This document shows, piece after piece, positions 24,748 through 33,498 of a DNA stretch of 64,000 bases. Source of the stretch: Hypericibacter adhaerens (GTDB lineage Bacteria; Pseudomonadota; Alphaproteobacteria; Dongiales; Dongiaceae); the NCBI RefSeq assembly GCF_008728835.1, contig NZ_CP042582.1, positions 3,770,217 through 3,834,216 of the forward strand, given 5' to 3'. Every line of letters begins with the position of its first letter. The first letter of the stretch is position 1. Below the pieces are notes generated by a model. It was given only the letters and a program-made list of their open reading frames with translations. It was not told the origin of the DNA and did no database searches. Position numbers and translations under genes: made by a program.

Positions 24748-25328
24748 AAGCCAGGATCCGCAAGATCGTCACCATCGTCGAGGAGACGGACCAGGAGCAG
24801 GGCCGCGAGGTGAAGCCGCCGGTGCGGCGCGCCGCCGCCATCGCGGTGATCGAGAATCCCTTCGCCGGGAAATATGTCGAGGACCTGGCCGAGCTGATCG
24901 ATATCGGCGAGGAGCTCGGCGGCCTGCTCTCCGAGCGCGCGGTGGCGGCGCTGGGCATCCCCGGCGCCAAGGTCGAGAGCTACGGCAAGGCGGCGGCCGT
25001 CGGCGAGAATGGCGAGCTCGAGCATGCCGCCGCCATTCTCCATCCGAAGCTGGGCGCCCCCTTCCGCAAGACGCTCGGCAAGGGTGCGGCGCTCATCCCC
25101 TCCTCCAAGAAGCGCGGCGGGCTCGGCGTCGCGCTCGACATCCCGCTCGGCCATAAGGACGCCGCCTTCGTGCGCAGCCATTTCGACGGCATGGAGGTCC
25201 GGATCAACGACGCGCCGCGCGCCAACGAGATCATGGTCGCGGTGGCCGTCACGGATGGCGGCCGGCCGCTGCCGCGCGTGGGCGGCCTGACCAAGGCCGA
25301 GATCAAGGGCGAGGACGGGCTGCGTTGA
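24744..25328 (+). CDS. DUF1185 'amino acid synthesis' family protein, copy 2
   Basis: A 194-residue paralogue of the preceding gene, of identical length and ending in the same KGEDGLR sequence. Shared blocks: AVIENPFAGKYVED, SYGKAAAVG, NGELEHAA, AFVRSHFDGMEV and DAPRANEIMVAVA. The two diverge substantially elsewhere, so this is an old duplication, and the proteins may form a heteromer. It overlaps copy 1 by 4 nt (ATGA) and the MarR gene by 4 nt. Confidence 0.82.
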   Translation: MKARIRKIVTIVEETDQEQGREVKPPVRRAAAIAVIENPFAGKYVEDLAELIDIGEELGGLLSERAVAALGIPGAKVESYGKAAAVGENGELEHAAAILHPKLGAPFRKTLGKGAALIPSSKKRGGLGVALDIPLGHKDAAFVRSHFDGMEVRINDAPRANEIMVAVAVTDGGRPLPRVGGLTKAEIKGEDGLR

Positions 25329-25825
25329 GATCGCGAGCGACATCGGGCTCGGCCTCGGCGTCCGGCGGCGACGGCCCGCGACCGCGCCGCAACGGCCATG
25401 CCGCGCCCTCCCAGCCGGATTACCGGCTTGACGACCAGGTGGGATTCCTGCTGCGACGGGTGAGCCAGCGCCATGTCGCGATCTTCGCGCGGCAGATGGA
25501 GAAGGACATCACGCCGACCCGCTGGGCCACGCTGGCCAAGCTCTATGAGGAAGGCCCGACGACGCAGAACCGCCTCGGCCGCCTGACGGCGATGGACGCC
25601 GCCACCATCAAGGGCGTGGTCGACCGCCTGACGAAACGCCATCTGATCGCGACCCGCGCTGATCCCGAGGACGGAAGGCGGCGCGTCGTGGCCCTGACCG
25701 AGACCGGCCAGTCGCTGGTGGAGCGTTCCCTCGCCCACGCCGCCGCCATCACCCGCCAGACGCTCGAGCCGCTGAGCGCACGCGAACAGGCCTCGCTGAT
25801 CGAGCTGCTGCGCAAGCTGTCGTGA
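25325..25825 (+). CDS. MarR-family transcriptional regulator
   Basis: A 166-residue winged-helix regulator. A poorly conserved basic N-terminus (about 35 residues) precedes the MarR domain: ITPTRWATLAKLYEEGPTTQNRLGRLTAMDAATIKGVVDRLTKRHLI forms the helix-turn-helix and DPEDGRRRVVALTETGQ the wing. TTG start overlapping the DUF1185 gene by 4 nt. Last gene of the operon, so it probably autoregulates it, responding to nicotinate or a hydroxylated derivative. The candidate operator is at 18108-18119. Confidence 0.88.
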   Translation: MRSRATSGSASASGGDGPRPRRNGHAAPSQPDYRLDDQVGFLLRRVSQRHVAIFARQMEKDITPTRWATLAKLYEEGPTTQNRLGRLTAMDAATIKGVVDRLTKRHLIATRADPEDGRRRVVALTETGQSLVERSLAHAAAITRQTLEPLSAREQASLIELLRKLS

Positions 25826-25873
25826 CGCGGGGTTGCGCCGTTCCTCCGGCCATCCGGCCGGAGACAGGTCCGC

Positions 25874-26284
25874 TCACTGGCAGGCGGCGAGCGCCTCCAG
25901 CCCTTCGACCGCGGCCTTGCGCTTGGCCTCGTCCTTGAGCTGGAACGCCATGGCGTTCTGGAGCTGCTCGCCGTTGACGCTCGCCAGGAACGCCTTGGGG
26001 TCGGCGATATAGGCCATGAGATTATCCTCGGTCCAGACCAGCCCTTTGGCTTGCGCCGCCTTCATCGCCACCGAATAGCGCGTGAAGTCGGCCGAATGCA
26101 TCGCCGGCTGATTGACCACGCCGACGAGATTCGGCCCGGTCGGGCGGGAGGGTTTGCCCGGCTCCAACGCGTGGCACGTCTTGCAAACGTTGAGCGAAGC
26201 CGGTACGGGGCAATCCGCCTGGGCGGAAGCGGCGGCGACAGGCACGGTCGAAAGCAGCAGGACGACAGCCAATCTCATTCTCAT
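25874..26284 (-). CDS. Periplasmic c-type cytochrome
   Basis: A 136-residue class I cytochrome c. A Sec signal peptide (MRMRLAVVLLLSTVPVAAASA) ends near residue 21-22. The single haem motif is CKTCH (C34, C37, H38), and M112 in NAMAFQL is the likely sixth ligand. The GPNLVGVVNQPA segment is typical of the family. It lies convergent with the MarR gene. Molybdenum hydroxylases for nicotinate in some aerobes pass electrons to a cytochrome c, so this could be an electron acceptor for the local enzyme; that link is by proximity only. Confidence 0.85.
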   Translation of the reverse strand: MRMRLAVVLLLSTVPVAAASAQADCPVPASLNVCKTCHALEPGKPSRPTGPNLVGVVNQPAMHSADFTRYSVAMKAAQAKGLVWTEDNLMAYIADPKAFLASVNGEQLQNAMAFQLKDEAKRKAAVEGLEALAACQ

Positions 26285-26522
26285 GGCGGGACCTCACCTT
26301 GAGCGGGGACAGCCCCAAGCTATCATCGCGTCGTCCGGCTCGCGAGAATCGTTCTGTCGCAGGTTTTGCTGCGGCGAGGTCATGGCCGAAGCTGTATGAT
26401 CGGGCGGCGCCAGGACTCGATTCCGTCATCAACGCCGTCTCCCTGCCCTTCATGGCAGATTCGGGACGGTCCGGTTTGACCGGCGGCATCGCTCAACGAA
26501 ATCGGATTGCCGAGACGTCTTC

Positions 26523-28169
26523 ATGAACGACACCGCTTCCCCGGCCGGTTCCCAGGACCGCTATGACTACATCATCGTCGGCGCCGGCTCGGCCGGCTGC
26601 GTGCTGGCCAACCGGCTGACCGAGAACGGGCGCCACAAGGTGCTGCTGCTCGAGGCCGGCCCCTCGGACCGCCGCTTCTGGGTCCAGGTGCCGATCGGCT
26701 ATGGCAAGACCTTCTACAATCCCGAGGTCAACTGGATGTATCAGTCCGAGCCGATCCCCGGGCTGAACAACCGCACCAACTACGTCCCGCGCGGCAAGAT
26801 CCTCGGCGGCTCCAGCTCGATCAACGCCATGGTCTATTCGCGGGGGCAAGCCGGCGATTTCGAGGATTGGGAGGCGATGGGCAACAAAGGCTGGGGCTGG
26901 AAGGACGTGCTCCAGACCTACCGGAAGATGGAGGACCATGCGCTGGGGTCCGGCCCCTTCCATGGCGCCGGCGGCCCGCTCCATGTCGACGACATCCGCA
27001 ACGCCGTCCATCCGCTGAGCCATCTCTATGTGAAGGCGGGCCAGGAGGCGGGGCTGAAATACACGCCCGACCTCAACGGCGAGACCATCGAGGGCGTCGG
27101 GCTCTACCAGGTCACCACCAAGAACGGCTATCGCTGGTCCTCCTCGCGCGCCTATCTCTGGCCGGCGCAGGGCCGCGCCAACCTCCGGGTCGTCACCGGC
27201 GCGTTCGCGACGCGGATCCTGTTCGAGGGCAAGCGGGCGGTCGGGATCGCCTATCGCCGCGAGGGCCGGGAGGCCGCCGCCTATGCCAACCGCGAGGTCA
27301 TCCTCTCCGGCGGCTCGATCAACTCGCCGCAGCTCCTGCAGCTCTCCGGCGTCGGTCCGGCCGATCTCCTCAAGCGCGTGGGCATCCCGGTCCACCATGA
27401 GAGCCCGGCGGTCGGGCAGCAGATGCAGGACCATGTCTGCTACGACTATATCTTCAAGGCCTCGCGCCCGAGCCTGAACAACGAGCTCTATCCCTGGTGG
27501 GGCAAGCTCAAGGTGGGCTTGCAATATATCCTCACGCGCAAAGGACCGCTCTCGCTCAGCGTCAACCAGGGCGGCGGCTATTTCCGCTCCCGGCCCGGGC
27601 TCGACCGACCCAACATCCAGCTCTATTTCTCGCCGCTCACCTACGAGAAGGCGCTGCCGGGCGTGAAGAAGCTGATGGGACCCGATCCCTTCCCCGGCTT
27701 CATCGTCTCGGTCTCGCCCTGCCGGCCGACCAGCCGCGGCCATCTCGAGATCAGATCGAGCGACCCCGCGCAGGCACCGGCGATCCAGCTCAACCTGATG
27801 TCGACCAACCATGACATGCAGGAGATCGTCGAGGGCGTGCGCTTCATGCAGAAGCTGGTGGCCGCCCCCTCGCTGGCCTCGGTCATCGCCGAGCGTCTCC
27901 ATCCCACGCCGAACCAGGCCACGGACGACGAGATCGCCGCCGATATCCGCGCCCGCGCCTATTCGGTGTTCCATCCCTGCGGCAGCTGCCGCATGGGACC
28001 CGATCCCCAGGAAGCGGTGGTCGATCCGCGGCTGCGCGTCCACGGGCTCACGGGCCTGCGCATCGTCGATTCCTCGATCTTCCCGACCGTGACCTCGGGC
28101 AACATCAACGCCCCCTCGATCATGGTGGGCGAACGCGGGGCGGAGTTCGTGCTGGCGGACGCGAAGTGA
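26523..28169 (+). CDS. GMC-family FAD-dependent alcohol/choline dehydrogenase-like oxidoreductase
   Basis: A 548-residue GMC oxidoreductase. FAD-binding Rossmann motif YIIVGAGSAGCVLANRL near residues 15-31, GMC signature 1 (PRGKILGGSSSINAM) near residues 89-103, signature 2 (LSGGSINSPQLLQLSG) near 261-276, and the catalytic His484 in FHPCGSCRMG with the C-terminal SGNINAPSIMVGE. It oxidises an alcohol to an aldehyde. Choline is a possible substrate given the betaine/sarcosine genes in the window. Transcribed divergently from the cytochrome c gene across a 238-nt gap with no other feature seen. Confidence 0.88.
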   Translation: MNDTASPAGSQDRYDYIIVGAGSAGCVLANRLTENGRHKVLLLEAGPSDRRFWVQVPIGYGKTFYNPEVNWMYQSEPIPGLNNRTNYVPRGKILGGSSSINAMVYSRGQAGDFEDWEAMGNKGWGWKDVLQTYRKMEDHALGSGPFHGAGGPLHVDDIRNAVHPLSHLYVKAGQEAGLKYTPDLNGETIEGVGLYQVTTKNGYRWSSSRAYLWPAQGRANLRVVTGAFATRILFEGKRAVGIAYRREGREAAAYANREVILSGGSINSPQLLQLSGVGPADLLKRVGIPVHHESPAVGQQMQDHVCYDYIFKASRPSLNNELYPWWGKLKVGLQYILTRKGPLSLSVNQGGGYFRSRPGLDRPNIQLYFSPLTYEKALPGVKKLMGPDPFPGFIVSVSPCRPTSRGHLEIRSSDPAQAPAIQLNLMSTNHDMQEIVEGVRFMQKLVAAPSLASVIAERLHPTPNQATDDEIAADIRARAYSVFHPCGSCRMGPDPQEAVVDPRLRVHGLTGLRIVDSSIFPTVTSGNINAPSIMVGERGAEFVLADAK

Positions 28170-28217
28170 CGAAACAGGAGCGCGACGTCCTCTCCCTCAC
28201 CAATCCAGCACGATAGT

Positions 28218-28298
28218 CGTCACCCCCGCGAAAGCGGGGGTCCATGTCGATGCCACGCTCGGGCCCATCTGTGGATCCCCGCTTTCGCGGGGATGACG
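28218..28298. repeat. REP-like long inverted repeat, copy B
   Basis: Same architecture as 2730-2811: GTCACCCCCGCGAAAGCGG at the left and a mirrored block ending TCGCGGGGATGAC at the right, each an 18-20 nt palindrome. It occupies the gap between the convergent GMC and purC genes and could terminate both. The loop bases differ from copy A by compensated changes (GAAAGC/GCTTTC here, GCAAGC/GCTTGC there), which keeps the stems intact. Confidence 0.85.
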
Positions 28299-28317
28299 TG
28301 AAGAGCAGGACGAGCGC

Positions 28318-29298
28318 TCACTTCGACAGATAATCCCGTATCGCCTTCCCGATCCGCTCCATCGGCGCGATCTTCGGGTCGGGCCAGTCGAAGCGTCGGC
28401 CGGTGATGCGCTCGAAGGCCTCGATATAGACGGCGGCGGTCCTGAGCCGCATCTCGCGCGGGATCTCGGGGATCGGGTCGTTGTAGGGGTCGCAGCGCGC
28501 CGTGACCCAGCTCCGCACGAAATCCTTGTCGAAGCTCTCGGGACGCTCGCCGGCGTCGAACCGCGCCGGATAGCTGTCGGCGAACCAGTAGCGGCTGCTG
28601 TCGGGCGTGTGGATCTCGTCGGCGAGGATGATGGCGCCGGTCTCGTCGGTGCCGAACTCGTATTTGGTGTCGACCAGGATGAGGCCGCGCCGGGCGGCGA
28701 TCTCGCGGCCACGGGCGAACAGCGCCAGGGCATAGGCCGAGAGCTGGTCCCACTGCGCCCGGCTCAGGATTCCGCGCTCGACGATCTCGGCCGCCGCCAG
28801 CGGCTCGTCATGGCCGGCATCGAAGGCCTTGGTGGTGGGGGTGATGATGGGCTGCGGCAGCTTCTGGTTTTCGCGCATGCCGTCCGGGAACCTGATCCCG
28901 TACATCTCGCGCTGACCCTTCTTGTACATCGGCCAGATCGAGGTGCCGGTGGTGCCGGCAAGGTAATCGCGCACCACGATCTCGACCGGCAGGATCGTCA
29001 GGCGCCGGCAGGCCACGACATTCGGGTCGGGATAGGCCAGCACGTGGTTGGGACAGAGGTCGCGGGTCTGGTCGAACCAATAGCGCGCGATCTGCGTCAG
29101 CACCTGGCCCTTGAGCGGGATCGAGGTGAGGATCCGGTCGAAGGCGCTCAAGCGATCGGTCGCGACGATGATCCGGCGCCCGTCCGGCAGGTCGTAATTG
29201 TCGCGCACCTTGCCCTTGTAGTGGTTCGGCAGCTCCGGAAAGGAGACCTCGGCCAGAACCCGGTCGAGATAGGGCTCCACGGACGTCGGATCGATCAT
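28318..29298 (-). CDS. purC: Phosphoribosylaminoimidazole-succinocarboxamide synthase
   Basis: A 326-residue SAICAR synthase, step 8 of purine biosynthesis (CAIR + Asp + ATP). Motifs: [12 protein letters not shown] near the N-terminus (ATP-binding), ATDRLSAFD, the longer-form insert [29 protein letters not shown] and [14 protein letters not shown]. The length of about 300 or more fits the eukaryote-like PurC found in some proteobacteria rather than the 240-residue type. The ATG at 29298 lacks a clear ribosome-binding site. It lies 47 nt downstream of the enamidase gene in the same direction, so a housekeeping gene may share that transcript. Confidence 0.93.
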   Translation of the reverse strand: MIDPTSVEPYLDRVLAEVSFPELPNHYKGKVRDNYDLPDGRRIIVATDRLSAFDRILTSIPLKGQVLTQIARYWFDQTRDLCPNHVLAYPDPNVVACRRLTILPVEIVVRDYLAGTTGTSIWPMYKKGQREMYGIRFPDGMRENQKLPQPIITPTTKAFDAGHDEPLAAAEIVERGILSRAQWDQLSAYALALFARGREIAARRGLILVDTKYEFGTDETGAIILADEIHTPDSSRYWFADSYPARFDAGERPESFDKDFVRSWVTARCDPYNDPIPEIPREMRLRTAAVYIEAFERITGRRFDWPDPKIAPMERIGKAIRDYLSK

Positions 29299-29345
29299 GA
29301 AAAGCGGGCTTTGCTTCTGACGTGACGGGGTAAAGGGCGCAGCGC

Positions 29346-30545
29346 TCAATGCGCGGCGATCTCGGGGATGCGCGTCGCGGGCGGGGTGTTGCGGCTGCGC
29401 TGGGTGCGGACGATGCCGTCGATCACGGTCATGCCGATACCCGGCAGGTCGCCCAGCCGGATGCTGTCCAGCATCGTCTTGCCCGGCGAGTGCTGCGCCT
29501 TGTCGAGGAACACGAAGTCGGCGGCCCTGCCCTTCTCGATCAGGCCGCAATCGAGCGAGCGCATCCGCGCCGTGTTGCCGGTGGCGAAGCAGATCGCGGT
29601 CTCGGCCGGCACCTCGCCCAGCGAGGAGAGCATGGCGATCATGCGCAGGATGCCCAGGGGCTGGACGCCCGAGCCCGCCGGCGCGTCGGTGCCGAGGATG
29701 ACGCGGTCGAGCTGGCCCATCTCCTTGGCGGTGCGCAGCGTGAAGAGCGCCGAGCGCTCGTTGCCGTTATGGACCAGCTCGAGCCCGCGCTTACAGCCCT
29801 CGCAGATGCAGCGGATCTGGTCGTCGGGCAGCGCCGTATGGCCGCCATTGATATGGCCGACCACGTCGGTATCGGCCTCGAGCACCACATCCTTGTCGAT
29901 CAGCCCCGAGCCGGGGATCGAGGGCCCGCCGGTATGGATCGTGCTCTGGATCCCGTATTTGCGGGCCCAGGCCACCATCTTCCTTGCGGTCGGCCCGTCC
30001 TTGACGCCGCCCAGCCCCACCTCACCCAGATACCTGACCCCGGCGGCGCCGAGCTCCTTGAAATCCTCCTCGCTCATGCCGGTCTCGATCACCGGCGCGC
30101 CGCCATGGACCTTGACGCCGTTGGGACGGAAGCCGGCGAAGGCGCGCTGGGCGAAGATCGCCATCGCCTTGACACCGAGGATGTCCTTCGGGCGGCCGGG
30201 CATATGCACCTCGCCGGCCGAGATCATGGTGGTGACGCCGCCATGGAGATAGCTGTCGATCCAGTTGATCTGGCTCTGGCGCGGAGTCCAGTCGCCGGCC
30301 ACCGGATGCACATGGCTGTCGATGAGGCCCGGGGCGACCGCCGTCTCCTTGGCGTCGATCACGGTGGCGGCGCCCGAGAGATCCAGGTCCTTGGCCCGGC
30401 CGACGGCCGAAATCCGGCCATCGACGGCGACGATCGCGTCCGCGTCGAGGATGGGTTTCTGCAGATCGCCGCTCAGCAGCAGGCCGATATTGCGAATGAC
30501 GAGCTTGCTCGGCCCGCCGGCCGGCTTGGCTTCCTCGGCTGCCAT
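29346..30545 (-). CDS. Enamidase (6-oxo-1,4,5,6-tetrahydronicotinate amidohydrolase)
   Basis: A 399-residue amidohydrolase that closely follows the enamidase of Eubacterium barkeri as I remember it: [21 protein letters not shown] at the start, DSHVH (H78, H80), [37 protein letters not shown] (E175), [11 protein letters not shown] (H204), HINGG (H231), GTDAPAGSG (D287), PLGILR and the terminal SRNTPPA. It hydrolyses the ring amide of 1,4,5,6-tetrahydro-6-oxonicotinate, giving 2-formylglutarate and ammonia. All expected metal and catalytic positions are present. It is on the opposite strand from the hydroxylase/reductase operon. Confidence 0.85.
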   Translation of the reverse strand: MAAEEAKPAGGPSKLVIRNIGLLLSGDLQKPILDADAIVAVDGRISAVGRAKDLDLSGAATVIDAKETAVAPGLIDSHVHPVAGDWTPRQSQINWIDSYLHGGVTTMISAGEVHMPGRPKDILGVKAMAIFAQRAFAGFRPNGVKVHGGAPVIETGMSEEDFKELGAAGVRYLGEVGLGGVKDGPTARKMVAWARKYGIQSTIHTGGPSIPGSGLIDKDVVLEADTDVVGHINGGHTALPDDQIRCICEGCKRGLELVHNGNERSALFTLRTAKEMGQLDRVILGTDAPAGSGVQPLGILRMIAMLSSLGEVPAETAICFATGNTARMRSLDCGLIEKGRAADFVFLDKAQHSPGKTMLDSIRLGDLPGIGMTVIDGIVRTQRSRNTPPATRIPEIAAH

Positions 30546-30696
30546 GATCTTGCTCCCGGGAGGTGTTCAGGGGTTGGAAGCGCCAGTATTCAAAGAACTG
30601 CGCTGCCTCGCAAGTGCCGGCCCTGGGGAACCCTCCCGGCGGGGCAGCCGTTGCGGACAGACCCCGATCCCGCAATCTTTGATGGGAGTTTGCCCG

Positions 30697-30930
30697 ATGA
30701 AGCCCTGCGAATCCTGCGGAAACACCTATGACAAGGCCTTCGAGGTGGTGATGGGCGGGACCCGCCATACCTTCGACAGTTTCGAATGCGCGATCCAGGC
30801 CCTGGCCCCGACCTGTGCCCATTGCGGCGTGAAGATCGTGGGTCATGGGCTCGAGGCCGACGGCGCGCTCTTTTGCTGCAACCACTGCGCCGGCCATAAG
30901 GGCGAGACGCGGCTGCGGGATCGTGCCTGA
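30697..30930 (+). CDS. Small cysteine-rich, probable zinc-binding protein
   Basis: A 77-residue protein with four cysteine clusters: CESC (C4, C7), FEC, CAHC and CCNHC near residue 60, plus several His. It resembles short proteins annotated as prokaryotic metallothionein-like (pattern CxxCGNTYDKAFEV...HTFDSFECAI...PTCxHC). It probably folds around two Zn ions; no enzymatic motif. Divergent from the enamidase gene; the 150-nt gap between them has no further recognised feature. Confidence 0.8.
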   Translation: MKPCESCGNTYDKAFEVVMGGTRHTFDSFECAIQALAPTCAHCGVKIVGHGLEADGALFCCNHCAGHKGETRLRDRA

Positions 30931-30993
30931 CGATTATGGTGACCCCCGAGAATCGGCTAACGCATCCCGGCGCCCGATGTTCCCTGCCGCCGC

Positions 30994-31341
30994 TCAGGTG
31001 CGACCATAAAGCCGCCGCAGCTCCGTCTTGGCCCGTTCGAGGAGCTTCTTGCGCGAGGCCGAGAGGTTCCGACCGCCCCGGTTGATATAGAAATTCAGCA
31101 TCGACATGGCGGACTGGAAAGGCCCTGCCTTGCGGCGGTGGCTGCGTTCCGCCGAGCGCTTGAGCGAACGGGCGATTGAGGCCGGATCGCTGCCCTTGAA
31201 CAGCGCCGGCTCCAGATCGAGCGCATTGCTGTGCGCCGTGACCGATCCGGACCAGCGCCGGGCGGTCTTGCGGCCGGAGGCCGCGGTTCTGCCGCGCGGT
31301 GCCTTGGCCTTTGCCCGGGCCGCCCGCTTGCGCGTTGCCAT
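30994..31341 (-). CDS. DUF3175-family small basic protein
   Basis: A 115-residue, strongly basic protein. The N-terminal 25 residues are a Lys/Arg/Ala-rich tail, followed by the DUF3175 core: RRWSGSVTAHSNALDLEPALF, IARSLKRSAERS and the nearly invariant SAMSMLNFYINRGG segment. The composition suggests nucleic-acid binding, but the function is unknown. ATG with GGAGCA upstream. Convergent with the zinc-binding protein gene. Confidence 0.82.
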   Translation of the reverse strand: MATRKRAARAKAKAPRGRTAASGRKTARRWSGSVTAHSNALDLEPALFKGSDPASIARSLKRSAERSHRRKAGPFQSAMSMLNFYINRGGRNLSASRKKLLERAKTELRRLYGRT

Positions 31342-31439
31342 GGTCTGCTCCTTTCCATGTGCAAAGCAGGATAACGGGGCCGGGAGGCGATGTTCCGGAA
31401 ATCCGCCTCTGCGTCGGGACCCGGCAGCCGGAAAGACCT

Positions 31440-33497
31440 TCAGCCCGCCAGTTCCACCAGATAGTTCCGGTGCGCGTCGGTGACGGCGCTCTGGCCCCTG
31501 AGCAGGAGAATGGTGGTGGTCGGCTCCTCGATGATCGCGGGGCCGTCGATCCGGGCGCCGCTGCCAAGCCCGTCGCCCTGGTAGACAGGGATTTCGAGGA
31601 AACCCTGCTTCGGACCGAGATAGACCTTTCGGCGCGATTTGGGAGAGGGCGCCCCCTGCTGCTTCGGCAGATCGACGCCGCGCCGGTCGGCGCCGCCGGT
31701 ATCGCCCACCGCCCTCACCTTCCAGGTGGTGAACTCGACCACGTCGTTCTCGTCCTTGATGGTGTAGATGCGCTCATGCATCTGGTGGAAGGCGGCGGCG
31801 AGCCGCGGCACATCCGCCTCGGTCAGCCGGTCGCCCGGCAGCGTGAAGGGCACCTCGATATCCCAGGACTGGTAAAGATAACGGCCCTGATAGGCATATT
31901 CGAAGCGCTGCCTGGCGCGCGGGAAGCCGGCGCGGTCGAGGAAGGCGCGGCCGCGCGCGCGCAGGCGGTCGATCAGGGCATTGGTGCGCTCGACAGCGAA
32001 ATCGACATGGGTCTCGTGCAGCGTCGCCGCCTCCTCCCAGCGCACATCGGAGATGAGGCCGCCATAGGCGCTCAAGCCCGCCGCGAAGCGCGGGATCATG
32101 AAGCGCTTGATGCCGAGGATCTGCGCCATCTCGCCGATATGGCAGGCCGTGGCCCCGCCGCCCGACACCAGGTAGCTGTCGCGCGGATCGATGCCCTCGT
32201 TGACAGTGATGTCCTCGACCGCCCCGATCATGTTGTGGTTCGAGGTGGTGTAGATCGCGTAGGCCGCCTCGACCGTGCCGAGCCTGACCTTCTTGGCGAA
32301 GCGCTCCACCGCTGTCTCGGCCTTGGCGCGGTCGAGCTTCATCTGCCCGCCCAGGAAATAGTCGGGGTCGATGATGCCGAGCACGACATTGGCGTCCGTC
32401 ACCGTCGCCTCGGTGCCGCCCTTGCCGTAGCAGGCGGGGCCGGGCTTGGCGGCCGCGCTCTGGGGGCCGACCTTGATGAGGCCGCCGGCATCGACCCAGG
32501 CGATGCTGCCGCCGCCCGCCCCCACCGAGCGGACATCGATCTTGGGAATCCCCAGCATGTCCATGCCGAAGGTGGCCTCCGGCGTGATCACGAGCTGCCG
32601 GTCGCGCAGCGCCGAGACGTCGAAGGTGGTGCCGCCCATATCGACGACGATCACGTTGGGATCGGTGGTGAGCTGCATGGCGGCGATGGGAGCCAGCGTC
32701 GGCCCGGACATGACGCTGTAGATCGGCCGGGCGATGATCTCGTCGGGCGGCATCATGCCGCCGACGCAATTGGCGATCAGGAGCTCGTTCTTGTAGCCCG
32801 CTGCCCGCAGCGCCTGGTCGAGCTTGCTCACATAAGCGCCGACGATCGGGTAGAGCGAGGCGTTGATCGCGGTCGAGATGGTGCGGCGATATTCGCGCGG
32901 CACCGGATTGAGCTCGTGGCTGAGCGTGACCGGGATTCCCGGCAGCTCCTCCTGCAGGATCTCGCGCACGCGCAATTCGTGCTTCGGGTTGACGATCGAC
33001 CACAGCAGGCTGACCGCGACCGCCGCGACGTTGCAGGTCTTGAGATGCTTCGCCGCCGCAACGACATCGGCCTCGACCAGCGGCTCGATCTCGTTGCCCA
33101 TGGCGTCGATGCGGCCGCGCACCTCGCAGGTGAACTTGCGCGGGATGTAGGGCTCGGGATAGTCGATCTTGGTCAGGAAGGCGCGTTTGCGCGGCGCCTC
33201 GCGCAGCGTGAGGATGTCGGGATGGCCGGCATTGCAGAGGAGGCCCGCCGCCGCGACCTTGCCCTCGACCAGCGCATTGGTCGAGACCGTGGTGCCGTGC
33301 ACCAGGAGCTCGAGCTTGACCAGGAAATCGCCCAGCGAGAGACCGCGGGACTTCGCCGCCAGGGCCAGCACGTCCATGAAGCCGCGCTCGAACTCGCCGG
33401 GCGTGGTCGGCGATTTCATGATTTCGAGGCCCTTGCCCCGTTCGTAGAGGATGAGATCGGTGAAGGTCCCGCCGATATCGATGCAGCCTGCGAACAT
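31440..33497 (-). CDS. hyuA: Hydantoinase/oxoprolinase family protein, subunit A
   Basis: A 685-residue ATP-dependent subunit with an actin-like ATPase fold: CIDIGGTFTDLILY at the N-terminus (phosphate 1), LVHGTTVSTNALVEGK near residue 67, the VDMGGTTFDV phosphate 2 motif near 282 and SGGGATACHIGEMAQILG near 424. With subunit B it hydrolyses cyclic amides such as N-methylhydantoin, hydantoin or 5-oxoproline using ATP; some relatives are carboxylases. It is the last gene of a seven-gene operon, 1 nt after livM. The substrate is not set by sequence alone. Confidence 0.9.
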   Translation of the reverse strand: MFAGCIDIGGTFTDLILYERGKGLEIMKSPTTPGEFERGFMDVLALAAKSRGLSLGDFLVKLELLVHGTTVSTNALVEGKVAAAGLLCNAGHPDILTLREAPRKRAFLTKIDYPEPYIPRKFTCEVRGRIDAMGNEIEPLVEADVVAAAKHLKTCNVAAVAVSLLWSIVNPKHELRVREILQEELPGIPVTLSHELNPVPREYRRTISTAINASLYPIVGAYVSKLDQALRAAGYKNELLIANCVGGMMPPDEIIARPIYSVMSGPTLAPIAAMQLTTDPNVIVVDMGGTTFDVSALRDRQLVITPEATFGMDMLGIPKIDVRSVGAGGGSIAWVDAGGLIKVGPQSAAAKPGPACYGKGGTEATVTDANVVLGIIDPDYFLGGQMKLDRAKAETAVERFAKKVRLGTVEAAYAIYTTSNHNMIGAVEDITVNEGIDPRDSYLVSGGGATACHIGEMAQILGIKRFMIPRFAAGLSAYGGLISDVRWEEAATLHETHVDFAVERTNALIDRLRARGRAFLDRAGFPRARQRFEYAYQGRYLYQSWDIEVPFTLPGDRLTEADVPRLAAAFHQMHERIYTIKDENDVVEFTTWKVRAVGDTGGADRRGVDLPKQQGAPSPKSRRKVYLGPKQGFLEIPVYQGDGLGSGARIDGPAIIEEPTTTILLLRGQSAVTDAHRNYLVELAG

Positions 33498-33498
33498 G

